From BOG-908 sp964250925 (GTDB lineage: Bacteria; Pseudomonadota; Alphaproteobacteria; Acetobacterales; Acetobacteraceae), in contig CAXUHU010000004.1 in the NCBI GenBank assembly GCA_964250925.1, forward strand, positions 25,846 to 89,845: DNA of 64,000 bases, in the 5' to 3' direction. Positions 42,743 through 50,654 of the stretch are shown piece after piece (positions within the stretch are counted from its first letter, which is position 1; the number at the start of each line of letters is the position of its first letter). Both the position numbers and the translations under genes were made by a program. Under the pieces are notes generated by a model. The model did no database searches, was not told the origin of the DNA, and saw only the letters and a program-made list of their open reading frames with translations.

Positions 42743-43714
42743 TCAGAAACTGATACGTGCGGTCAGTATCCAGTTCTTGTAGTAGGCTGGGGTCTGTTCC
42801 GTCGTGTCAACGTATTTGGGAGCCACCGCGAACTGGTAGCCTCCGCCGATGATCGCCTTGACACGCTTGTAGATCACGAATCGGCCCAGGATGATGCCCG
42901 GCGTGAGCAGCACCTGGTCCTTGCCGCCCCTCTGCTTGCCATCTGCCCAGTAGGTGTTGTTGATCTCGAACTCAGGCCAGAAGTACGTCAGCAGATGATA
43001 CTGCAACGTCACGTTCGTCAGGATCGAGTCGCCTACCGTATTCTGATGTTTGAACGGAATGGCGATACCGGTGGTCGCCTGGATATCGAAATCGCCCCAG
43101 CCCTTGCCGCCGGCGATGGTAGGAGTGACGACCCAGTTCTTGTTGGTGAACGCCGCGTTGCCGGACGCCGCCGTCAGGCCGAGGAAGGCGGTGACGATGT
43201 AGTTGCCGTGCTCCTCGTTACCGCTGAACAGGCGCTGCTTGACGACGAGGAGCTGGTCGTCGAGCCAGCCGTTCGCCGGATGCCCTGTGCGATCCTTGTA
43301 TTGGTAGGCAGGCGGGTTGACCAGAACCTCGTTGGTTTCCGTGGGGATCAGTTCGAGGCCCTTGTTGCCGTCGAACACGTCAAGGGTCGATCCGTTGCCG
43401 CGGGTTTCCCAGAACTGGTCGTAGCGGACTTCCTGTTCCAGCCGCGGGGTAACGGTGACCAGCGGGGTGATCCAGTGCGGCTGGCTGGCCTGCGCCGCCT
43501 CGACCCGGGTAAACCAGTTATCGAAATAGTCCGAGAGGCCGCCGAAAATGCCGGATGCCGGGGTGGAAGGCGCGTCGGATGGCGGCGGGGCCTGGCTGGA
43601 TGCGAGCGTAAGATCGAGCGGCCGCACCTGCGCCGTCTGCGCCAGGCTCGCCCGCTGCCACGCAAGGGCGAGGCTGGCGGCCAGCAAGACAGTCTGAGTG
43701 ATGATGCGTGGCAT
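42743..43714 (-). CDS. Outer-membrane beta-barrel protein of unknown function
   Basis: This 323-residue secreted protein has a signal peptide (MPRIITQTVLLAASLALAW) followed by strands with alternating aromatic residues, such as WVVTPTIAGGKGWGDFDIQA and FWPEFEINNTYWADGKQ. It ends in WILTARISF, a C-terminal phenylalanine typical of barrels assembled by BAM. I recognise no specific family; it resembles transporter-annotated barrels in aromatic-compound loci. It lies between the two porin paralogs and upstream of the ModE-like gene on the same strand, 30 bases apart. Confidence 0.65.
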   Translation of the reverse strand: MPRIITQTVLLAASLALAWQRASLAQTAQVRPLDLTLASSQAPPPSDAPSTPASGIFGGLSDYFDNWFTRVEAAQASQPHWITPLVTVTPRLEQEVRYDQFWETRGNGSTLDVFDGNKGLELIPTETNEVLVNPPAYQYKDRTGHPANGWLDDQLLVVKQRLFSGNEEHGNYIVTAFLGLTAASGNAAFTNKNWVVTPTIAGGKGWGDFDIQATTGIAIPFKHQNTVGDSILTNVTLQYHLLTYFWPEFEINNTYWADGKQRGGKDQVLLTPGIILGRFVIYKRVKAIIGGGYQFAVAPKYVDTTEQTPAYYKNWILTARISF

Positions 43715-43884
43715 ACCGACCCCGATGCGTTATATTCGCACGGGTATTACGGTCTGCTAAACGAACGCAAGTGCAGTTCGGCATCACAAGCGCCTAAACG
43801 CGGCTGGCCGAAGGTGCCAAGACGGCAGATGAGTATCCAGAAACGTCCGCGCCCGTCCTGTCGATGTCGGCCGAGCTTGCGCCG

Positions 43885-45648
43885 TTACTGAAACGGGTAG
43901 TAGCGGAAACTGAGAAAGAACGTGTTCTCGTTGGCGCTCGGCGTCTTGCCTACGCCCTGGAAGATCGCGCGGTGCGTGTAGGAATACTCCGGTCCGATCT
44001 GCATCGTTCCATAGCTGCCATGCACGAACTTGTACCAGGCGCCGACCGCGGCCTGGGTGAGCGATTGGGTGTTGGCCACGCAGGTGCTGGCGGGGCTCAG
44101 TTCGGTCTCGCAACCGGTATTGCTGTACAGAGGGTTGCCGTAACCGTAGCCTGTGGTCTTGCCTTCCGACGTCACGTTGAAGGAGCGGCGGGAGGCCTGT
44201 TCGGTGCCAAGATAGCCGTAGATGTCGAACGATTTGCTGGGATGGCCGACCAGGCCGAGCAGGGCGGTCCATTCGGGTATGGGGACCGGCTGGCCCTTGC
44301 TGCCGACCGTGGCATCCGGCAACTGGCCGGCACCGTAGCGGCCGATCCCCTCGCCCGCCAGGCCGCTGACCTGGAAATCGAGCATCTTCGGAACGACGTG
44401 GATGACGGCGTCCGCGCCGCCGCCGCCGCCGAAATGCGTCCTGCTTTCGCCCGTGCCGAGTTGGCTCAGGCGATCATGGAACACGCGGCCTAGGCCATAC
44501 GCCTCGAGATGGCCGATGTTGTAATCGGCCGTCGCCTTGACCAGCACGTCTGGGGCTATGTCGTCGGTGGTGAGGCCCGGCGTCAGCACGTTCGCGGTCG
44601 TGGTCGTGGACTTGCCCCCCGTCGTCGTCACGCCCGTGACGACCGAGGTCACGGAGTTGCTTCCTGTGCCGTCGATGCCCACGCCCGGATTGCTTACGTT
44701 GATCGTGCCGAGCGAACTGGGAATGCTGGTCTGGGAGTAGATGGTCGCCGAGCTTTCGATGCCCGCCTCCAGCCAGTACTGGTCGCCAACGAAGCTCTTG
44801 GCCACCCGCAATCCCGCCTGGCGAGCCCAGTTGAAGCCGGGCACGTACTGCGCGTCCACCGTCAGCGGAATAACGACGTTCATCGGGTCCACGCCGAGCT
44901 TGTTCGGTACAACCATCGACCAGGTCTGGCCCGCCACCACCTGGAAACCCCAGTCGCTGCGGTTGTATGCCGCCCAGGCCTCGCGCAGACGCGGCACCCA
45001 ACTGTTGCTCTCATTGTAGTTGGACGTCGGGGCGCCCCCTAGAAAGTCGACAGTGACGTTGGCGCGCAGCTTGGTCACCTCATCTGGATTTTCCGTGACG
45101 GTGCCGAAGACGCGCGACTGGCGCGCGCTCTCGTGGAACTCGGTCTCATGCCCCTGGACCTGGTAGTTCAAGGGGATCGTGTTGAAACTGGAGGCGATGT
45201 CGGTCACTTCGTTCCTTGACCGGAAAATACTGGACGCTTCGATGAAGCCACCGAGCAACACTGTGGCGCTACCGACCTGGAATGTGCCTTGCGGCAGCCG
45301 CGGCGGGGGTGGCTCGGCCCGCGCGAGCACGACCGACCCGGGTGCTGAGCCGGGCGAGGCCGGTACGAGCGCATAACCGGCCGGTATCTGCGGCATCACC
45401 GGTGCCAACTGTGTTACCGGCGGCGTGTACGCGCGCGAAGCCCCGGATTGGGCCGCTCGCAGCTCACGGTTTCGAGCCGCCATCTCAGCTTTCATGCGGT
45501 GCAGCTCGGCCTGCAGGGCCTGTATCTGCTTCTCGATGGACCCGAGCTGAGAGCTGCCATCCTGGGCTTGCGCATGGCCCGAGCCGGCCGCGGTCAAGGT
45601 CAGGGCGGACGCGAGCAGCAGGCTCGAGCGGGACAGACGCAGGCCCAT
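43885..45648 (-). CDS. Outer-membrane porin with N-terminal coiled coil (DcaP-like), paralog 2
   Basis: This 587-residue paralog of the porin at 40394-42223 faces it. It has a signal peptide (RSSLLLASALTLTAAGSGHA), a coiled coil (LGSIEKQIQALQAELHRMKA), the conserved linker at residues 72-115 and a barrel ending in FRYYPFQ. The barrels share long blocks (NESNSWVPRLREAWA, YGYGNPLY, ETELSPAST). Start ATG 45648. Upstream is a 420-base divergent gap leading to the sigma-factor remnant, so this porin could once have been under that sigma factor. Confidence 0.82.
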   Translation of the reverse strand: MGLRLSRSSLLLASALTLTAAGSGHAQAQDGSSQLGSIEKQIQALQAELHRMKAEMAARNRELRAAQSGASRAYTPPVTQLAPVMPQIPAGYALVPASPGSAPGSVVLARAEPPPPRLPQGTFQVGSATVLLGGFIEASSIFRSRNEVTDIASSFNTIPLNYQVQGHETEFHESARQSRVFGTVTENPDEVTKLRANVTVDFLGGAPTSNYNESNSWVPRLREAWAAYNRSDWGFQVVAGQTWSMVVPNKLGVDPMNVVIPLTVDAQYVPGFNWARQAGLRVAKSFVGDQYWLEAGIESSATIYSQTSIPSSLGTINVSNPGVGIDGTGSNSVTSVVTGVTTTGGKSTTTTANVLTPGLTTDDIAPDVLVKATADYNIGHLEAYGLGRVFHDRLSQLGTGESRTHFGGGGGADAVIHVVPKMLDFQVSGLAGEGIGRYGAGQLPDATVGSKGQPVPIPEWTALLGLVGHPSKSFDIYGYLGTEQASRRSFNVTSEGKTTGYGYGNPLYSNTGCETELSPASTCVANTQSLTQAAVGAWYKFVHGSYGTMQIGPEYSYTHRAIFQGVGKTPSANENTFFLSFRYYPFQ

Positions 45649-46070
45649 GAGGGTCTCTCCGAAGCAGTCGTTCCGCCCATACTCAGCGGCGCGCGCACCT
45701 TATATTTCATCGGCGGGATTATTATGACGGAACGATGACAGCCGTGGCCGAAGACATATTCTTGCAGACCACTGTGACCAAGGGAGCACAGACCTTCTCC
45801 CCGGCCGCAACGGGCTGAACTGGAATAGAGCGGCGCGGGTGGCGCTCCTCGCCATGTGAGGCACAGCGTTGTCCAGCAGGAGCCTGCCGCAGGCACGCCT
45901 GTTCGACGACGGCCAGAAAACAAGGGTGAGGGACGTTGGAATAACCTGCGCTCCTGGCCGTCCTTAGAACCATGGCGACGTGCAGAAGGCGGAACGCGAT
46001 GACGAACGGGTGCCGGACGCGGACGGGTGGAGACGATGCGGGGCGCCACGGCTGACCGGGTTCGCGGGCG
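45649..46070. other. Divergent intergenic region with candidate ECF promoter
   Basis: No convincing gene in 422 bases. On the plus strand, GGAATAA at 45938-45944 followed 14 bases later by CGTC at 45959-45962 resembles an ECF-type promoter (GGAA-type -35, CGTC-type -10) about 100-140 bases upstream of the sigma gene. It may have been autoregulatory. AT-rich DNA near 45700-45735 probably holds the porin promoter. Confidence 0.35.
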
Positions 46071-46601
46071 ATGGAGAGGAATGCGCGCCTTGGGCGGACG
46101 ATGGTCGCCCACCTGCCAGCCCTGCGCCGCTACGCGCTGGGGCTGTCGGGCAGCGTGCCGGCGGCGGACGACTTGGTGCAGGATTGTATCGAACGCGCGC
46201 TTCGTCGGGTGGAGACGCTGCAAGGCGAGGACAAGTTGGCAGGATGGCTGCGCTCCATCCTGTATAACCTGTTCATAGACGACCGCAGGCAGATGAGGCA
46301 GCGTGGTGAGAGCGTGCAACTCGAGGCGGTGGAGAACAGCCCAGGCAACGTGGTGCCACCCGATCGCCAGCACGAGGCACAGGAGGTGCGGCGCGCCACG
46401 TCTTAGCTCAGCGCGCAGCACCGGCAGGTACTGATGCTCGGCGGGGTGGAAGGCTTGAGCTATCGGGACGCAGCCGACGAAATGGGGGTGCCTGTCGGTA
46501 CGGTGATGTCCCGCCTCGCCCGGGCGCGTGACCAACTGCGCACGTTTATGGAGCAGGGCGCGCCGGTTCGCGCCCCCGTGCCGTTCAGGCGGCCGTCATG
46601 A
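46071..46601 (+). pseudogene. ECF sigma factor interrupted by an in-frame amber codon
   Basis: The first 111 codons encode a sigma-70 region 2 (ALGLSGSVPAADDLVQDCIERALRRVE, then WLRSILYNLFIDDRRQ; blocks quoted in part). A TAG at 46404-46406 falls in the linker, and the same frame continues into a full region 4: LSAQHRQVLMLGGVEGLSYR, DAADEMGVPVGTVMSRLARA. The TGA at 46599-46601 overlaps the anti-sigma start (ATGA). A C-to-T change of CAG would explain the stop. Either the gene is dead, or the stop is read through, or it is a sequencing error. The start could also be ATG 46101. Confidence 0.8.
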
Positions 46602-47326
46602 CTGGCCCGACCTACCCGACTGAGGACGAGATCCACGCCTACGTGGACGAGTTGCTCGATCCCGTGCGCCGCGAGGAGGTCGCCGGTATACTGCACCAGG
46701 ACCTGACGCTGGCGACACGCGTGGCAGCCTACGCGGCAGACCGCGACGCCCTGCGGCAGGCGCTGATCGGGATCATGGGCCAATCCATGCCGCCGGCCTG
46801 GCAGGCCCGGATAGAAGCGGTGACGCAAACACGCGCCACCCTGCCGCGCCGCCGGGCGATGGCCGTGGGTGCGGCGGCCGTTGTGGCCGCTGGCGCAGGT
46901 GCCGCCCTGCTGTGGCCGAGGGGCGACGGCATCCTCAAGGACGCGCTGACGGCGCGCGCTGACGGCTTGCGCGCGGGCATGCCCGTGAGTGGCGCGGGAG
47001 GCATCGCGCAGGATCAACGGCTTGCTGCCGCACTCGGGTTGAAGGTGCGCGCGCCGGACCTTGCGCATTTCGGCTTCCACCTCGCGCGTATGGAGGTCAA
47101 CGACGCGCGCTCGGCGCAGCTGGATTACCGCGATCCGAAAGGCCGGCGGTTGACGATCTACGTGCGCCCGTCGGACGGCACGGTGCGGTTCGACCTGTTG
47201 AAGGCCGGCCCGTCCCGCGTGTGCGTGTGGCAGGATGACGTTGTGGGCGCGGTGATCATAGCGCCGATGTCGGCGGGCGAGATGATGCGCGTCGCGAGCA
47301 CAGCCTACGCAGCGTTGAATCTTTGA
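46598..47326 (+). CDS. Transmembrane anti-sigma factor
   Basis: This 242-residue protein has an N-terminal anti-sigma zinc-finger-like helical domain without obvious Cys pairs (EDEIHAYVDELLDPVRREEV), the DE-x-x-AYVD-x-x-LD pattern of anti-sigma factors of this type. One membrane helix follows (MAVGAAAVVAAGAGAALLW, about residues 88-106), then a periplasmic domain. It would hold its ECF sigma at the membrane until a signal arrives. The gene is intact although its sigma partner has an internal stop. The ATG overlaps the sigma stop. Confidence 0.82.
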   Translation: MTGPTYPTEDEIHAYVDELLDPVRREEVAGILHQDLTLATRVAAYAADRDALRQALIGIMGQSMPPAWQARIEAVTQTRATLPRRRAMAVGAAAVVAAGAGAALLWPRGDGILKDALTARADGLRAGMPVSGAGGIAQDQRLAAALGLKVRAPDLAHFGFHLARMEVNDARSAQLDYRDPKGRRLTIYVRPSDGTVRFDLLKAGPSRVCVWQDDVVGAVIIAPMSAGEMMRVASTAYAALNL

Positions 47327-47334
47327 TGCCTATC

Positions 47335-47400
47335 GTTCTTTCGGGTTTGGATGAGCGAGAAAGGAGGCAGTCCTCGTTTGAGAAAAGGGGCCAGGAACTT
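47335..47400. repeat. AT-rich dispersed hairpin repeat, copy 3 (degenerate)
   Basis: The stretch with GCAGTCCTCGTTTGAGAAAA and CCAGGAACTTTC resembles the reverse complement of the second hairpin of copy 2 (28820-28880). It lies between the anti-sigma gene and the DUF1329 gene. Similarity was judged by eye. Confidence 0.45.
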
Positions 47401-47495
47401 TCTGGTGCGGGCGTATCTGCGGCTGTTTGCAGGTGCCAAGTAAATCCGGGGCCGCTCGGTGCAGCGCAGGACTTTTCGCGTAGGTCCGCGACAGC

Positions 47496-48839
47496 CTAGC
47501 GAAGTGAATTAGCCGCCAGCGCCTCCGGCCCGAACACATCGGCGCGGTGCATCGGGGTGATGACATAATCCGCTGCCGGCGACACCACAAAATCGAAGCA
47601 GTACCCGCCCTGCAACAGGTCGTAGAAGAAGCTGCTGCCGCCGATCACGGCGGGAAGCTGCGGCAGCACCATCATCGTCGCCTGCCCGAACTTCCATAGC
47701 CGGCCGTCCTCATCCCAGGATTCGGCATATTCGGCCATCCAGGTATCCTCGTCGATGTACAGCCGCCGCCGCGGTGCCACGTGGTGCGCGCCCGGCGCCA
47801 GCGTGCCTTCGACGATCCAGACGCGGTGCAGCTCGTAACGCAGCGCGTCCTGGTTGGCGTGCAGCGGCGCCATCGCATCGCGTGCGGGATGATGGGCGAT
47901 GGCGTTGTTGTTGTACGGAACGAACATCTCTTTCTTGCCGAGGATGCGGAACACGTAGCGGTCCTGGCCGCCGAAGAAGAGGTAGTACTCGTCCAACGCC
48001 TCATAGCCGGAGCTGCCGGGATCCGGGGTGTCGTAAGAGAGCGAAGGCGCCTTGCGGGCGCGATGTTCGCCGGGCAGGTAGCGCCAGGCGACGAAGCGGT
48101 CGGCGCCGACGTCCAGCGGTTGCCAGGCGACGTAGCCCTCGCCGACGCTGGCGGGCGGCGCGTCCTGCAGGCGCCGCGTCTTGAAGTAGTAGCGGCCGAT
48201 GCTGTCGGGCGTGGCATTCGGTGCGTAATAGGGAAAGTCCGAGACCTCGCTGTAGCCCGCAGTCTGCACGATGCTGCCGTCACCGGCGGCGACGTAGGTA
48301 TCGATGTGGTCCTCACGCGCGGCGCCCCAGAAAGCGAGGATGTGGTTCCAGACGATCTCCGCCCCGTTGGCGGGGATCGGGAACGGCGCGCCGCCGGCAG
48401 CATCGGCAACGCCGTATGCGATGCCGTCGGGCGCCGCGTGGGCACGGGTCGCGTTGCGCGCGATCGCGTCGTAGACAGCTTGCGGCAGGGCTGCCGTGCG
48501 GTGTGTGGGGTAGATATGCATGCGGTAGTCGGGGAAGCGGCGGAACAGGGCCAGCGCGCCCTGCGGCAACCGATCTGCATACGTGGCGACGTTGGCAGCG
48601 TCGATGGTGAACAGCTTCGCCTCGCCGGCAAACGGCGCCGGTGCGATGGTGGGGCGACCGCCGGGCGGCAGCGGCGCAGCCAGACCGCCGGTCCAGGCGG
48701 GGATGGTTCCTTGGGCGTTGCCGGCGCGCTCCGCCCCGACAGGCGTCAGCGCGCCGTGCAAGGCGGCCGCCTGTTGCGCGGGCACCGCGGCAGCCGCAGG
48801 CCAGGCAGCCAGAAGCAAAGCGATGGTTGATCTCGGCAT
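47496..48839 (-). CDS. DUF1329 family exported protein
   Basis: This 447-residue protein has a signal peptide (MPRSTIALLLAAWPAAAAVPA). It shows the DUF1329 pattern: LHGALTPVGAERAGNAQGTI, PAWTGGLAAPLPPG, RRFPDYRMHIYPTHRTAALP, MFVPYNNNAIAHHP and ETWMAEYAESWDEDGRLWKF. It belongs to a LolA-like lipoprotein-binding superfamily, often encoded next to DUF1302 and RND/MMPL exporters in steroid, ester or polyester degraders. Here it is divergent from a DUF1302 gene. The exact role is unknown; carrying a hydrophobic molecule through the periplasm is a reasonable inference. Confidence 0.85.
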   Translation of the reverse strand: MPRSTIALLLAAWPAAAAVPAQQAAALHGALTPVGAERAGNAQGTIPAWTGGLAAPLPPGGRPTIAPAPFAGEAKLFTIDAANVATYADRLPQGALALFRRFPDYRMHIYPTHRTAALPQAVYDAIARNATRAHAAPDGIAYGVADAAGGAPFPIPANGAEIVWNHILAFWGAAREDHIDTYVAAGDGSIVQTAGYSEVSDFPYYAPNATPDSIGRYYFKTRRLQDAPPASVGEGYVAWQPLDVGADRFVAWRYLPGEHRARKAPSLSYDTPDPGSSGYEALDEYYLFFGGQDRYVFRILGKKEMFVPYNNNAIAHHPARDAMAPLHANQDALRYELHRVWIVEGTLAPGAHHVAPRRRLYIDEDTWMAEYAESWDEDGRLWKFGQATMMVLPQLPAVIGGSSFFYDLLQGGYCFDFVVSPAADYVITPMHRADVFGPEALAANSLR

Positions 48840-50520
48840 ATCCTACTCCGGCAGGCCCTGCACGGGGGATCGTCCAACCAAGCTGCGTCCGCAAGCCTGG
48901 CCTGTAGCGTGTCTGCCTTTCTTGGCCGAGGCGCGCGCTGTTCTGCTGCTCATGCTGGCGCATGGCACGGCCCAGGCGGCCGATTTCGGCACGCTCAGCG
49001 GCTTCGACGTCAGGCTGGACACGACTGTGCGTCTCTCGCTCGGGCTGCGCACCAACGGCCAGGACGCAGCCCTGCTGCAGGACGCGAATACCGATGACGG
49101 CGACCGCGCCTTCGGTCGCGGCGTCATCTCCGAGCGCGTGGACTACAATTCCGTGCTGGACGTCACGCGCGGCGACTTCGGCGCCGAGATCAGCACCGAT
49201 GGCTGGTACGATGCCGTCTATCATCGGGCGGACGCCGACCGTCACACGGCCACCTTCAACCCCGTGGGCTTACCGGCAGACCGATTCCCCGCGGATACGA
49301 GCCGGCTGTTGGGGGAGACGACGGAACTCGGCACCGCCTACGTGCGTGACCGGTTCGACGTGGCAGGGGTCACGGTCACGCTCCGGCTCGGCCGCCAATC
49401 GCTGTTATGGGGCGAGAGCCTGTTCTTTCCGCAGGACGGCATCGCCGCGGGGCAGGCGCCGGTCGACGCGATCAAGGCGCTGAGCCAGCCTCTGGTGGAG
49501 AACCAGGAGGTCTACCTGCCGGTTGACCAGGCCTACCTGCGCGCCGACCTGGGCAGCGGTGTCTCGTTTCAGGGCTACGAGCAGCTGGAATGGCGGCGCG
49601 ACCGCACGCCAGGCGTGGCAAGCTACTTCAGCAGCAGCGACGTGGGCGACGTGGGCGGCGAGCGGGCGTTCCTGCCCGGCGGCGGCACGCTGTTCCGCGC
49701 CAGGGACGCGACGCCGGGCGGCTTCGGCCAGTTCGGCGTGGCGCTGCGCTACGCCAGCGACGTGGTCGATCTCGGCATCTACGCCCTGCGCTACGACTCC
49801 AAGAACGGCTTCGTACAAACCGAAGATCACGCCTATCACCTGGTGTTTCCGCGCGGCATCGACACGCTCGGCGTCAGCGCCAGCTCCTACCTGGGCGACA
49901 GCACGCTTGCGGGCGAACTGTCCGTGCGCAGGCACATGCCGCTTGTCAGCGCGGGGTTCGCGGGCGTGTCCAGCGGCATTGGCCCGGCTGCCCCGCAGGC
50001 GAACACCGGACTGGACGGCGACGGCCACGCCTGCGGCACGTCGCCGGCCTGTCCGGAAGGCCAGGCACGAGCGATCGGTTATGCCACCGGGCAGGTCTTG
50101 CTGGCGGTCGCCTCTTATGAGCGGCAGCTACCGACCGGCCGGCTATGGCAGGGCGGGACCGTGGATGCCGAACTGTCCACGACCGAGCTGCTCGGCGTTC
50201 AGTCCAACGGCGCCGCCCGCCTGGCGCACACGACACGGTCCTCCTGCGCGGCCGAGGCGGTGTTCACCCCGCAATACTTCCAGGTGCTGCCGCAATTGGA
50301 CCTGACGGTTCCTGTCGGCGTGCAATGGGGCTTGTCCGGCCGGTCGAGCGTGGATCCCGGGCAGGTCGCGCGTGTGGGCAACGTCACGCTGAGCGTGTCG
50401 GCCACCTACCGGTCGGTCTGGCAGTTCGGCGTGTCGTTCACGCATTTCCTCGGACCGGTGACGCAGCAGGCCTTGGCCGATCGCGATTTCGCGACGCTCT
50501 CGCTGGGGCGCACGTTCTGA
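48823..50520 (+). CDS. DUF1302 family outer-membrane beta-barrel protein
   Basis: The mature protein from about 48976 (ADFGTLSGFDVRLDTTVRLS) shows the DUF1302 pattern: NTDDGDRAFGRGVISERVDY, RLGRQSLLWGESLFFPQDGI, AFLPGGGTLFRARDATPGGF and an end in LSLGRTF, the terminal Phe of a barrel. The start is unclear. ATG 48823 overlaps the divergent DUF1329 gene and gives a long leader; the signal helix AVLLLMLAHGTAQA might instead be reached from TTG 48922. It is predicted to form a channel for hydrophobic substrates with the DUF1329 partner. Confidence 0.8.
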   Translation: MVDLGISYSGRPCTGDRPTKLRPQAWPVACLPFLAEARAVLLLMLAHGTAQAADFGTLSGFDVRLDTTVRLSLGLRTNGQDAALLQDANTDDGDRAFGRGVISERVDYNSVLDVTRGDFGAEISTDGWYDAVYHRADADRHTATFNPVGLPADRFPADTSRLLGETTELGTAYVRDRFDVAGVTVTLRLGRQSLLWGESLFFPQDGIAAGQAPVDAIKALSQPLVENQEVYLPVDQAYLRADLGSGVSFQGYEQLEWRRDRTPGVASYFSSSDVGDVGGERAFLPGGGTLFRARDATPGGFGQFGVALRYASDVVDLGIYALRYDSKNGFVQTEDHAYHLVFPRGIDTLGVSASSYLGDSTLAGELSVRRHMPLVSAGFAGVSSGIGPAAPQANTGLDGDGHACGTSPACPEGQARAIGYATGQVLLAVASYERQLPTGRLWQGGTVDAELSTTELLGVQSNGAARLAHTTRSSCAAEAVFTPQYFQVLPQLDLTVPVGVQWGLSGRSSVDPGQVARVGNVTLSVSATYRSVWQFGVSFTHFLGPVTQQALADRDFATLSLGRTF

Positions 50521-50654
50521 ACCGGAGCAAGCCCAATCGAAAGCGAGAGTCCGGATCAATTCGAGGCTGCAGGGCATGGTTCATTCGCTTCGCCGTCAGA
50601 GCAATCTCACGCAGACTGGAACAGTCGAAGTGCTTCCGACCGTCGAGCACGAGA

